Below, in pieces: positions 1 to 8,344 of a stretch of 22,441 bases of DNA (within the stretch, counting starts at the first letter, position 1; each line of letters starts with the position of its first letter). Source of the DNA: JAVZLH01 sp049700435 (GTDB lineage Archaea; Thermoproteota; Bathyarchaeia; Bathyarchaeales; Bathycorpusculaceae); the NCBI GenBank assembly GCA_049700435.1, contig JBNAVK010000024.1, positions 1 through 22,441 of the forward strand. The letters are read 5' to 3'. The position numbers were made by a program, and so were the translations under genes. Under the pieces are notes generated by a model that had not been told where the DNA came from, searched no databases, and was given only the letters and a program-made list of their open reading frames with translations.

Positions 1-104
1 GTTTTAATTATAAAGCGTTTTATCCACAACTTTTCATTTTTGTGTTTTCATGATAACAAAGGTTTTAGTGTGGAAGTCTTCTAATTGTGGGATTGGTGTG
101 TTAG

Positions 105-2018
105 TTGGGTTTATCTTCGCTCGGCGACGCGGTTAAACGAACCAGCGATGTACTCAGACTTGGGGCTTCGCGGCAAGTTATGGATTATGAACAACGCTTC
201 TCCTCAATAAGAAGTCTTTACGACGGATTGCTCTCTAACCTTATAAAAATGGGCGTTGATTACAAAGGCGCACGGGAAACAGCGGAGAAGTTTTTCGGCA
301 CTTCAGTTGTTCGTTTCGCTGGGATAGATGGAACAATGTATTCACGGCCGCTGTTTGACTTGGTGATTTTCTTCGGCGGAGCTTACGCTTCAACTGGTAC
401 TGTGACTTTTTTAGATGAGGGTTTGCCTCTCATCCAATATGATGAACGAACAGCGCAGCACGGAGCTGGCATATCAAGCGTTGTGCCAATTTACGTTAAC
501 GAAATCCCCGAAGTTGACCAGACCTTTTTTGCTGAGGGACAGTTTGAAGAAATTAACCCAACCAAGCCTTTGACGGATGAAGCGATAATAAATAATGCTA
601 CTGTAGCGAATTGGATTATGACTTTTGCGGAATATTACCTCGCATACAAATTCGCCATAGACTCAAATCAGCTTACACGCATCATATTTTTGGACAGAAG
701 CTTATCCATTGAAAGAGCTAGTCTGCTCTACGATACTTCAAAACGTGAGTTGTGGGAAGCAAAAAGCAGCATAATCGGATATAAAATTGACAACGAACCA
801 GTCGACATCAACGACCTAACCATAGCTAGACAATCTGTTTGCAATGCTGAATTGGGATTACCGCCTCCAAGAGCTGACTATCTCCGATACGCGATAATTG
901 ACTTGGCAAGGCGCAAAGGTGCTTTAACTGAAAAGCAGGTTTTGGAAGAATTTGACATCGCAGACGAAAAGAGAGCGAAAAGGGTGGCGCGTTACCTTAA
1001 GCAATTGGTTAAGAAGGGGTTTTTAGATGAAGAGAGTGAGGTTTATGTTTTAAAGCCGAAGTATGCAACAACATGGGAACGCGTGAAAAAGCTTGTGACA
1101 AGCTTAGGCGACCGCCTTTTCTTTAGTAACGTTTCAGAGTCTGAAACGGCTAATTTGATGAAGATTTTGAAGGATGGAAAAGAGTATTGGCTTACAACTC
1201 TTGACATTGCCTTCCTAACGCTTTTCACTTTACAAATGCTTATGGAGGAATGCTGGGAAAGACGCATATTGCTTGTTGGAATAACAAAGGACACGGCTGC
1301 AAGGGACTTTAAAAGACAGTTAATTCCAATAATGCACAACGAAGGTTTGCTGAAGACAACCATATCCCAAGAGGAATTTGAAAAGCTGCCAAACACAGAC
1401 CGCATGATACTCCATTCAGCCAGCATTTTCAACCCTGAAAAAATAAAGCCGCCATGGAGCCTAATTGAATATGATTCTGCCTTTAGAACAATGGTTCCAG
1501 ACAAAGAAAACCGCAGAGGGTTCGTTCGAGGCGCTATAAAAAACAAAATTGGACTCGAAAAGGTTTTCCTCAAAACCTATGTGCAGCTAAGCCAAGCCAA
1601 AACAGACCCCTTGCTGAGGAGTAATGTGCTGCTTGTTGACCGCCTGATTTATCCAGAATACGATTACAAGCCTGAAAACATCGTGGAGTTCTGGAACGAA
1701 CTAAGCGATGGAACAAAAGAACCCGTAGAAGTCATCTTGTTCATGGATAAGACTGTTCCAAATAGGCTTCAGGACTTAACAATGGCTGTTTTGGTTGCCA
1801 TGGCGCCATCAAGCATTCCAGAGGCTTTCGGACACAACAAACCCCTTTTCATAGCGGACAAAATTGCAAAGTGGAATTACAGCCAATTCAAACGCGTCGT
1901 CGACACAACGGCAGATTGGATACTCAATAACCATAAATTGAGAAAGTTCATATTCTATATGAGCACGTTTAGGGAGAGGCGAGCAACAATTGAAGCTGCA
2001 AGAAGAGAAAACATTTAA
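105..2018 (+). CDS. nurA: NurA-family nuclease with an internal winged-helix insert
   Basis: Likely the 5'-3' nuclease partner of the HerA translocase encoded next to it, acting in DNA end resection. The N-terminal part has the NurA strand motif FAGIDGT (residues 71-77, Asp75 a candidate metal ligand) and a second one, IIFLDRSLS (193-201, Asp197). Residues about 255-320 read as a winged helix (ALTEKQVLEEF followed by ARYLKQLVKKGFLDEE). The NurA fold then seems to resume with LLVGITKDT (389-397) and LLVDRL (508-513). At 637 residues it is clearly longer than usual NurA proteins (roughly 340-450). Near the C-terminus, where I recall an AH motif in NurA, it reads PLFIADKIAK, so the usual catalytic His may be Asp585. 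TTG start chosen because GGTG lies 6 nt upstream (95-98). It overlaps herA by 29 bp. Family call fairly sure; activity uncertain. Confidence 0.8.
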   Translation: MGLSSLGDAVKRTSDVLRLGASRQVMDYEQRFSSIRSLYDGLLSNLIKMGVDYKGARETAEKFFGTSVVRFAGIDGTMYSRPLFDLVIFFGGAYASTGTVTFLDEGLPLIQYDERTAQHGAGISSVVPIYVNEIPEVDQTFFAEGQFEEINPTKPLTDEAIINNATVANWIMTFAEYYLAYKFAIDSNQLTRIIFLDRSLSIERASLLYDTSKRELWEAKSSIIGYKIDNEPVDINDLTIARQSVCNAELGLPPPRADYLRYAIIDLARRKGALTEKQVLEEFDIADEKRAKRVARYLKQLVKKGFLDEESEVYVLKPKYATTWERVKKLVTSLGDRLFFSNVSESETANLMKILKDGKEYWLTTLDIAFLTLFTLQMLMEECWERRILLVGITKDTAARDFKRQLIPIMHNEGLLKTTISQEEFEKLPNTDRMILHSASIFNPEKIKPPWSLIEYDSAFRTMVPDKENRRGFVRGAIKNKIGLEKVFLKTYVQLSQAKTDPLLRSNVLLVDRLIYPEYDYKPENIVEFWNELSDGTKEPVEVILFMDKTVPNRLQDLTMAVLVAMAPSSIPEAFGHNKPLFIADKIAKWNYSQFKRVVDTTADWILNNHKLRKFIFYMSTFRERRATIEAARRENI

Positions 2019-3894
2019 CACCACATGCTTCACAGACTTCGACGGCAGATTCCGCGCGAGACTCGCCGCAGTAATCCCAAGATATTTTGCTGCTGGCGCT
2101 GAAGAAACAAAGCTTTCCGGAACAAGCGCACGCTACCAATGCCGCATCAAAGTCGAATACCAAAAAAACCTTATGGGTCTATTAGAGGAGGGCATGTTGC
2201 TTGCCGTCAAAAATTTCAAGCAAACAATGCAAGAAGGCGGCGAACGATACACGCTTATGGAAATTAGCCGTGTTTGGCCTGAACACTTTGGCTTGAGGGG
2301 CTTGTCTGACCACGGGTATTATCCCATGCAGTTTGAAATCATTGAGCAGTCCGAGGATGACTGGGGCACAGACGACAAGTCTACAATGATGATTCAAATG
2401 GATGCAATTCCAATAAATTATGATTTAATCCTCAACGAGAAATGCCAGTTTGAGTTCGTTAAGGGCTTCTCTTATCCAATCGTTGGAAGCCCAGTTTACC
2501 TTCTGAACAGCGAAATGATAAACCGAATGTATAACCAAAAGATAGCCGAGGCTTACGGCATAGACTCTTCCAAAACTGTTGAGGATGCGAAGGTTGATCC
2601 TAGACTTGGATTAATAAAAATGTTTCAAGCAAGCAAGACTGTAATTCCCATATACGTGGATTTTGAAAAGCTTATCCGCTACCATTTCGGCGTCTTCGCC
2701 TTCACTGGCGGTGGAAAAAGTAATTTGATGTCAAACATACTTAGGCGTATTCTCCTCCACACGGGAAATGTGAAGATTGTGGTTTTCGACATAAGCTGTG
2801 AATATGTTTTCCTCTTGCTGGATTTGTTGGCTGACCCAGCGTTTCCAGCAAAGGTTGTAATGGAAAGCAAAATAGAGTCGCTTGAACAGTTCTTCAATTC
2901 TGTTGTGAAACCGCGCGAATACGAGGCTGATGAGAGAATTAAGGCTGGACTAAAACGCATAATGGAACAAGGCAAACTCGCATATTACACTAGACCTAAA
3001 CAGAAAATTCCAACATATGCCCAGTTCTTGGAAGAGCTTAATGAACAGAGGAAAGGCTCAACAGACAAACCCCACTACATGAACGCCATAGACAAAATTC
3101 ACGACGCCATTCTTGAGTATGTAGAAGAGCATGGCTTAAGCGAAAACCAAGAAGTGAGCGAAGACTTCGTTAGATACATAGACCAAATCGCAATACAAAC
3201 CATAGAAGAGTTCAAAGTTCATGAAAAAAGCGGGTTACACGCGTGGGCGACGACGAGGAACACCATAATCGACATGATAAGAAAGAGACAAGAAAATGAA
3301 GAAAAAGAAAGTGTAGGGTTAACCGCTGAAAAAATACGGGAGCTTTTAGAGGATAAGGCAACTCGGCTTGTGTGCATTTCCATTTCAGACCCCCTCACAA
3401 TAAAGGAGCTTGTAATAAGCTTAACGCAGGACTTGCTTGTCAGAAGAAAACGCAGATTTCAAGTCAAACCCTATATCCTATTCGTTTTCGATGAGGCTCA
3501 AGAGTTTATACCAAGCAATGCTGCCGGCATTGATAGTAGATGTTCTACACATGTTGAAACCCTGCTTAGGCAAGGGCGAAAATACGGTTTAGGCGTCTGT
3601 ATAGCTACACAACGCATAGCCTACCTAAACACAAACGCCTTGCAACAACTTCACACATATTTTGTCGGAACTTTACCGCGCCCCTATGACCGCGCTTTAA
3701 TCAGCGACACCTTCATGATAGACAAGGGCATACTTGAAAAAACGTTGGAGTTCGCCCCCGGAGAATGGCTTCTTTCAAGCTACATTGCCACGGGCATAGA
3801 GAACGTGCCCATATTTATCAGAGCAGATAATGCGGAAAACGAAATAGAAAAATACCTAAAGAATGTATCTGAAAATGCGCCTAACGTTAGGTGA
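1990..3894 (+). CDS. herA: HerA-type DNA translocase ATPase
   Basis: Hexameric FtsK/HerA-like ATPase expected to pump DNA and work with NurA in end resection. The N-terminal ~220 residues would hold the HAS-barrel. Walker A is FTGGGKSN (238-245, Lys243) and Walker B is ILFVFDEAQEF (496-506, Asp501/Glu502). The segment RQGRKYGLGVCIATQR (527-542) matches the conserved arginine/sensor region of the family. A charged helical insert of about 150 residues separates the Walker motifs, and the C-terminal tail resembles the HerA brace. The length of 634 is in the upper family range. The TTG start lies inside the 3' end of nurA, a 29-bp overlap that implies translational coupling; no ATG occurs nearby in frame. 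Mre11 and Rad50 are not in this window. Confident family assignment. Confidence 0.92.
   Translation: MKLQEEKTFNTTCFTDFDGRFRARLAAVIPRYFAAGAEETKLSGTSARYQCRIKVEYQKNLMGLLEEGMLLAVKNFKQTMQEGGERYTLMEISRVWPEHFGLRGLSDHGYYPMQFEIIEQSEDDWGTDDKSTMMIQMDAIPINYDLILNEKCQFEFVKGFSYPIVGSPVYLLNSEMINRMYNQKIAEAYGIDSSKTVEDAKVDPRLGLIKMFQASKTVIPIYVDFEKLIRYHFGVFAFTGGGKSNLMSNILRRILLHTGNVKIVVFDISCEYVFLLLDLLADPAFPAKVVMESKIESLEQFFNSVVKPREYEADERIKAGLKRIMEQGKLAYYTRPKQKIPTYAQFLEELNEQRKGSTDKPHYMNAIDKIHDAILEYVEEHGLSENQEVSEDFVRYIDQIAIQTIEEFKVHEKSGLHAWATTRNTIIDMIRKRQENEEKESVGLTAEKIRELLEDKATRLVCISISDPLTIKELVISLTQDLLVRRKRRFQVKPYILFVFDEAQEFIPSNAAGIDSRCSTHVETLLRQGRKYGLGVCIATQRIAYLNTNALQQLHTYFVGTLPRPYDRALISDTFMIDKGILEKTLEFAPGEWLLSSYIATGIENVPIFIRADNAENEIEKYLKNVSENAPNVR
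3890..3894 (+). promoter_or_regulatory. Ribosome binding site GGTGA that fixes a TTG start
   Basis: GGTGA overlaps the TGA stop of herA and sits 6 nt before the TTG codon at 3901. It supports that start for the small winged-helix gene and suggests translational coupling with herA. Confidence 0.6.
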
Positions 3895-3900
3895 AATGGT

Positions 3901-4152
3901 TTGAGTGAGGAAATTCCGCTTTCAGAAAAGATTCTGCAAACACTGCATAACCTTTGCGCCACAGCTCCAGACTTGGCGAGAAGAGGCGAAGAACTTGCGC
4001 AGGTAATGCAGATTGAAAGGGAAGAGGTGGAAAGAATCCTAGACAATTTCAAGTCAGAGGGGTTCGCTGAAAGCTTCTTGGACAACGAGGGGAAAAAACG
4101 GTATTATTTGACTGGAAGGGGAATAATAAAGGTCTGCGCGCTCTTTACATAG
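3901..4152 (+). CDS. Small winged-helix (MarR/ArsR-like) protein
   Basis: An 83-residue protein with the order helix (SEKILQTLHNLC), helix, recognition-helix-like segment (REEVERILDNFKSEGFAES) and a beta wing (DNEGKKRYYLTGRGI). This is the layout of a one-domain winged helix that reads DNA or mediates protein contacts. No ligand-binding domain or cysteine metal site is visible. It starts 6 nt after herA and its TAG stop shares one base with the GTG of the next gene, so it must be part of the same transcript. It could be an autoregulator of the operon or a DNA-binding accessory to HerA/NurA; nothing in the sequence decides between these. Function is not recognised beyond the fold. Confidence 0.75.
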   Translation: MSEEIPLSEKILQTLHNLCATAPDLARRGEELAQVMQIEREEVERILDNFKSEGFAESFLDNEGKKRYYLTGRGIIKVCALFT

Positions 4153-4787
4153 TGGGAAAGATGCATGTCATAATTTTCTCTTGGGAGTACCCGCCAAGGA
4201 TAGTTGGGCAACTTGCAAACTATGTTAAAAAACTCGCCGAACAACTCGTAAAGAACAATGTGAAAGTGCATGTGGTCACTTATCATGACTTTTTAACGGG
4301 AGAATTCGACGAACCAAACAGTGTCAAAACCTATAGAGTGACGAATCCAGTGCGCACCCACATTGGAGTTCTCACATGGGTTCTCACTCTAAATCAGGAA
4401 GTTGAAAGGGCTGCAGCCAACATCTATTACAAGGCAAATAAGCATGTAAACCTCATAGATGTGCATGATTGGCATTTTATACCTGCCGCTGTTACTTTGA
4501 AAAAAGCGTTGAACATACCGTTTATCTACTCTGTTGAAAGCCTTGAGGAGCACCGGTCGCATGGTGCAAACTCGCCCTTTAACATGGCTATCAAAAGCAT
4601 CGAGTGGCTCGGCATGTATGAGGCGGAAAGACTTGTTTTAAAGTCTGAGTGGATGCGGGATGAAGTCTTAAGGTTATATAGGGTTCCCTTGGAGAAGATG
4701 CGGGTTATATCTCCAACATCCACAAATTGGGTGGAGAGCATCCTAGAAATCTACAAAAGCGTCGCAAGACCAAGCGGAGGCAACTGA
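4152..4787 (+). CDS. Half glycosyltransferase: GT-B N-terminal domain only
   Basis: The 211 residues align over their length with the first half of the next gene: FSWEYPPRIVG against LTWEFPPRIIGG, VHDWHFIPAAVTLKK against AHDWLVANAGIGLKH, and EWLGMYEAERLV against AWLTYEAWRVI. This is the acceptor-side Rossmann domain of GT4/GT5 enzymes. The nucleotide-sugar domain with its E-x7-E motif is absent. The glycine pair of the N-terminal loop is also lost (VGQL here, IGGI in the neighbour). The protein ends in a short helix beginning TNWVESILEIY that resembles the C-terminal helix of a full GT-B enzyme. There is no frameshift and both boundaries are clean, so this looks like a maintained gene. It may be a subunit or regulator of the adjacent enzyme. 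The GTG start abuts the upstream stop; ATG at 4161 is the alternative. Confidence 0.82.
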   Translation: MGKMHVIIFSWEYPPRIVGQLANYVKKLAEQLVKNNVKVHVVTYHDFLTGEFDEPNSVKTYRVTNPVRTHIGVLTWVLTLNQEVERAAANIYYKANKHVNLIDVHDWHFIPAAVTLKKALNIPFIYSVESLEEHRSHGANSPFNMAIKSIEWLGMYEAERLVLKSEWMRDEVLRLYRVPLEKMRVISPTSTNWVESILEIYKSVARPSGGN

Positions 4788-5996
4788 ATGGCTAAAGAAT
4801 TGACTGTGCTAATGCTGACTTGGGAGTTCCCGCCAAGAATCATCGGCGGAATATCACCCCACATTTATTACTTATCCAAAAACTTGGCGAAAAACGGTGT
4901 GAAAGTCTATGTGGTTACATGCGATTTTCCAGGAGCACCCACTCATGAAAAAATCGACGGGGTGGAGGTTTTAAGGATAGATTCCTACAAGAACCCCGCC
5001 CCAGACTTTGCAACTTGGGTTTACTTGATGAATGTTAATATGCAGAAAGAGGCAGCTGCCCTCGTCAACAGTTTAGGCGGGAAAGTTGACATTTTTCATG
5101 CTCACGATTGGCTTGTTGCAAACGCTGGGATAGGTCTAAAACACGTTTTTAGAAAACCGCTAATAGCAACGGTACACTCCACGGAAATTGGGCGCAGAAA
5201 CGGTATTCACTCGGATTATGAGCGCATGATACACGAGACAGAGGCTTGGCTAACCTACGAGGCTTGGAGGGTTATATGCTGCAGCAACTACATGGTTTCC
5301 CATGTTCAGTGGGCTTTTGGGCTTCCACAAGACAAACTCATCATGATTCCCAACGGCGTAGACGCGGAAGTTTATGAAAAGTTTGGGAAGGAGGAGTTAA
5401 ACCAGTTTAGGAACAAGTTTGCGTTGCCGGAAGAGAAAATTGTGCTTTTTGTTGGAAGACTAGTCTATGAGAAGGGAGCTCACGTTTTTGTAAACGCTAT
5501 TCCCAAAGTTTTGGAAAAAACCAATGCAAAGTTTATCGTGGTCGGCGACGGCTACATGAAAGAACAACTTTCAAACCTGGTCAGAGGCATGGGACTAGCC
5601 CACAAAGTTTTGTTCACCGGATTTGTTGACGACGAAACTTTAAGGAAACTACAGAAATGCGCAGACGTTTCCGTCGTGCCATCCCTTTTCGAACCTTTTG
5701 GCATAGTCGCCCTAGAAGCCATGGCAGCCCAAAGCCCAGTTGTGGTTTCTGACTCGGGCGGTTTGTCAGAGATTGTCGAACATGATGTGACGGGAATCAA
5801 AGTTTACGTGAATAATCCGGATTCGCTTGCGTGGGGAATAACTAGGGCATTGCTAAACAAAGAGCATGCGGAGACACTAAAGGCGAATGCCTACAAAAAG
5901 GTTCGCGAATTCTACAATTGGAACAGCATAGCGCAAAAAACAAGAACGTTGTATGAGACGGTTTTAAGCGAATACTCAAAAAGTTTTTGGGCGTAA
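4788..5996 (+). CDS. GT4 (glycogen-synthase-like) glycosyltransferase
   Basis: Complete retaining GT-B glycosyltransferase of 402 residues. N-terminal domain (1-185): TWEFPPRIIGGISPH with the conserved glycine pair at 20-21, then FHAHDW (103-108). C-terminal domain: IVLFVGRLVYEKG (218-230), the donor-binding EPFGIVALE (302-310, E-x7-E) and a GGLSEIV loop (324-330). These are typical of GT4 enzymes that use NDP- or ADP-sugars; the opening motif also resembles archaeal and bacterial glycogen or starch synthases. The acceptor cannot be read from sequence. Cytosolic, with no signal or membrane segment. ATG follows the TGA of the half-glycosyltransferase with no gap, with GGAGG at 4776-4780 spaced 7 nt. 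It converges tail to tail with the polyferredoxin gene (3 nt apart). Confidence 0.9.
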   Translation: MAKELTVLMLTWEFPPRIIGGISPHIYYLSKNLAKNGVKVYVVTCDFPGAPTHEKIDGVEVLRIDSYKNPAPDFATWVYLMNVNMQKEAAALVNSLGGKVDIFHAHDWLVANAGIGLKHVFRKPLIATVHSTEIGRRNGIHSDYERMIHETEAWLTYEAWRVICCSNYMVSHVQWAFGLPQDKLIMIPNGVDAEVYEKFGKEELNQFRNKFALPEEKIVLFVGRLVYEKGAHVFVNAIPKVLEKTNAKFIVVGDGYMKEQLSNLVRGMGLAHKVLFTGFVDDETLRKLQKCADVSVVPSLFEPFGIVALEAMAAQSPVVVSDSGGLSEIVEHDVTGIKVYVNNPDSLAWGITRALLNKEHAETLKANAYKKVREFYNWNSIAQKTRTLYETVLSEYSKSFWA

Positions 5997-5999
5997 GAG

Positions 6000-6941
6000 T
6001 TAGGGATACTTTAGTTTAATAGCCTTATTTTCGCAAGCATCAGCGCACTTTAGGCAGTAGATACATTCTGGGTCGCTGAATTTTTCCCATGGCAAATCCA
6101 AAATGGGAACACGCATTGGGCATGCTTCTTCACAGCGGCGACATTCACCCTTAGCGCATTTAACGAGTTCCCTGCGCAAACCCAAAAAACTAAACCTGTT
6201 CAAGATAGCCATTATCGCCCCGTGAGGACAGAAATATTTGCACCAACCGCGCGGAACATAAGCGGCAAAGACTAGAACGGCGCCTAATATGAATAGTTGA
6301 ACCCAAAAAAGCGGAGGCAAGCCAAAAATTCCAGATGCAGCTTCCAAAAATGATTTTTCATACAACGCCATAGCGAAGTCGTGAATCATTTGCGGTAATG
6401 CGGCAAACAATGTTTCTGCGGGACTTACAGCCGTGAAAGGTGCATATGCGAAAATGCCCATGGCTGCTTCGTAGCTTCTCTGTATTTTCATAAGTTTAGA
6501 AGCGGAAAAGGTTAGGCTGATGAATAGGGCTACTCCTAAAACAGCATATTTTATGTATATTCCACTTTTGTGGGTTCTCGGCGAAACCTCCATCTTCTTA
6601 CGCTTAATGAAACTCACCAAATCTTGAATGAAGCCGAAGGGACAAACCCAGCCGCAAAGGGATTTACCTATCAGAATCCCCGTTATTAGAAAAGCTGCTA
6701 ATGCAAGCCACGGAAACGAAACATCAAAACCGTTCCACCCGCTAAGTGTAAGCTGTATGGCTGTGAACGCGTCGCCGACAACATTTTGTTTGAGACCCCA
6801 AGTCCAGAGGACGGGAAGCAAAATTGGCAGTTTGTCCAGATTGAATATTGCAACGCTGAAAAATATGAAAGAGAGAAACTGGATTACTCTGCGATAAGTG
6901 TTAAACTTGAGCAGGTTCTGCTTTATGCTTTCTTTCAGCAT
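6000..6941 (-). CDS. NapH/Fer4_5-type membrane polyferredoxin
   Basis: Integral membrane iron-sulfur protein of the NapH/NosR/CcoG-like group. About four hydrophobic segments are visible (near residues 21-36, 79-96, 131-149 and 211-230, numbered from the upstream ATG at 6947). Two cytoplasmic CxxxCP motifs, CGWVCPFG (98) and CKYFCPHG (236), follow membrane segments. The tail carries two 4Fe-4S sites: CAKGECRRCEEACP (264-277) and CIYCLKCADAC (295-305). The family passes electrons between quinones or ferredoxins and membrane partners; the partner here is unknown. The start is placed at ATG 6941 because AGAGG lies 6 nt before it, whereas ATG 6947 abuts that site. It lies about 40 nt behind tldE on the same strand, so it could be co-transcribed, but no functional link to TldD/E is evident. 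Confidence 0.85.
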   Translation of the reverse strand: MLKESIKQNLLKFNTYRRVIQFLSFIFFSVAIFNLDKLPILLPVLWTWGLKQNVVGDAFTAIQLTLSGWNGFDVSFPWLALAAFLITGILIGKSLCGWVCPFGFIQDLVSFIKRKKMEVSPRTHKSGIYIKYAVLGVALFISLTFSASKLMKIQRSYEAAMGIFAYAPFTAVSPAETLFAALPQMIHDFAMALYEKSFLEAASGIFGLPPLFWVQLFILGAVLVFAAYVPRGWCKYFCPHGAIMAILNRFSFLGLRRELVKCAKGECRRCEEACPMRVPILDLPWEKFSDPECIYCLKCADACENKAIKLKYP

Positions 6942-6982
6942 TTCCATCCTCTTCTGGCCGATTTGACGAAGTTCTAATTATT

Positions 6983-8344
6983 CTACTTTCCTATGACTTT
7001 AACTTTTTCTGCCAAAACCCAAGGCGCAACCAACTGCCCAACTTTCCTTTCATTGTTGGCTACTAAAGAAATTTCCGTCAGCAGCTCGAAGATGTTTCCA
7101 GCCAACATGGCTCCATTAACAGCGTGGGCGATTTTGCCATTTTTTATTTTCCACGCTGGAGTTGCGACAACAGAAAATTCTCCGCTAGCTGGGTTGCTGC
7201 TGTGGGCGCCCTGCAAATAGTAAACCAGCAAACCTTCATCTACCTCGCTTATGAGCTCTTCTGGAGATTTATTTCCGGGCATAACATGGAAGTTCGTGGC
7301 TTCCACGCTTGGTGTTGATAGGTAGCCTGCTCTGAGAGCGTTTCCAGTGCTTTCTTTTCCATCTTTCTTGGCTGTGTAGTTGTCATAAATGAAGTTGTGC
7401 AGAACCCCCTTTTCTATAATTGATGTTTTCTGCTGTGGGACACCCTCGCCGTCAAATCTCCATGTGCGGAGACCACCATCCAATAAGCCGTCATCGTATA
7501 TTGTGATGGTTTCTGAAGCTACTTTTTCACCTATCTTGTCCTTAAACATGGACTGGTTTCTCTGCACATAGTCTGCGTTAACCGCGTTGATTAAAGTGTA
7601 ATAAAAGAGTTGCTGAAGCGCCAGCTGAGTGAATACAACCTTAGTTGTTTTTGTTTCCGCTCTTTTGGCTTTTAGGGCTGAAACCGCGAGCCTCGCAGCT
7701 TCTTCGCCAACCCATTCGGGATTAATGTTGTAGCTTCTTTCGGCGTTGAATTCGAAACAAATTGGCGTTACTTCACCAGCTTCGTGGGCTATGGTTGCTA
7801 AACTGCACTGGATTATTGTTCCATGGTCGAAGTTTGCAATGCCATTTGAGTTTGCAACAGCTTGCAAGAGATATGAAGCCCCAGCCCCTCCTTCTATTGG
7901 AAACGCACGCTTATCCTTCTTTTCAGCCGCATCAAGCATCAGCGAAGCAATCTTCACTAAATCTTCTGGGTGAAGCTCAACGATGTTTTTATCATAGGTC
8001 TTCTGAGTTGATGGAAGCGGTTTCTCGCCTGGAAGATTATGCCAGTCTGCGTCTGGTTTACTTGCTTTTGCGGAGCTGAGCGCCCTAACAACAGCTTCTT
8101 CTATTTCCTTTTTCTCCAGCGTGTTTGTATAGGCAAAGCCAACCGTCTTTCTGGTTATGACTCTGATGCCTATTCCTTGGTCAATTATTTTGGAACTTTT
8201 AACAATTTGCCCTCTCTCAATCGAAACGCTTGTTGTCAGTCCTTGATATACGAACGCTTCAGCTTCTTCGGCGCGGTTCTTTAATGCGAAGGTAACCGTG
8301 TCTTCGGCTAAACTCAGCATTTCTTCTTGTTTAAGCGCTGCCAC
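6983..8344 (-). CDS. tldE: TldE/PmbA-type subunit of the TldD/TldE peptidase
   Basis: Member of the TldD/PmbA (U62) family, 453 residues, lacking the HExxxH zinc motif found in its neighbour; this marks it as the non-catalytic TldE/PmbA-like subunit. Recognisable family segments include the N-terminal IERGQIVKSSKI, a central DDG-LDGG-RTWRFDGEGVPQQKT region (the D-x2-G-x-P element shared with TldD), and the C-terminal SGEFSVVATPAWKIKNGKI. In bacteria the heterodimer degrades or matures unfolded and modified peptides in the cytosol; archaeal substrates are unknown. The GTG start at 8344 is supported by AAGGAGG 9 nt upstream (8354-8360 region) and overlaps the end of tldD by 14 bp, so the pair is translationally coupled. 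Confidence 0.92.
   Translation of the reverse strand: MAALKQEEMLSLAEDTVTFALKNRAEEAEAFVYQGLTTSVSIERGQIVKSSKIIDQGIGIRVITRKTVGFAYTNTLEKKEIEEAVVRALSSAKASKPDADWHNLPGEKPLPSTQKTYDKNIVELHPEDLVKIASLMLDAAEKKDKRAFPIEGGAGASYLLQAVANSNGIANFDHGTIIQCSLATIAHEAGEVTPICFEFNAERSYNINPEWVGEEAARLAVSALKAKRAETKTTKVVFTQLALQQLFYYTLINAVNADYVQRNQSMFKDKIGEKVASETITIYDDGLLDGGLRTWRFDGEGVPQQKTSIIEKGVLHNFIYDNYTAKKDGKESTGNALRAGYLSTPSVEATNFHVMPGNKSPEELISEVDEGLLVYYLQGAHSSNPASGEFSVVATPAWKIKNGKIAHAVNGAMLAGNIFELLTEISLVANNERKVGQLVAPWVLAEKVKVIGK

Noticed and set aside
1..104. A promoter for nurA from TTATAAA near position 9-15
   Set aside because: It would imply a leader of roughly 70 nt and the window begins at once before it; an upstream gene could equally drive the operon, so it was not listed.
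1043..1573. A 176-residue minus-strand open frame inside nurA
   Set aside because: Composition looks like a shadow of the coding strand (Ser/Phe-rich, no recognisable domain), and it lies wholly inside a well-supported gene.
4152..5996. The half and full glycosyltransferases as one frameshifted gene
   Set aside because: The downstream gene has its own complete N-terminal domain, ATG and GGAGG site; the first protein duplicates that domain, so they are two genes.
6628..6897. Plus-strand open frames opposite the polyferredoxin and TldD/TldE genes (for example 6628-6897, 9316-9660)
   Set aside because: All lie antisense to genes with clear domains and show no motif or ribosome site of their own.
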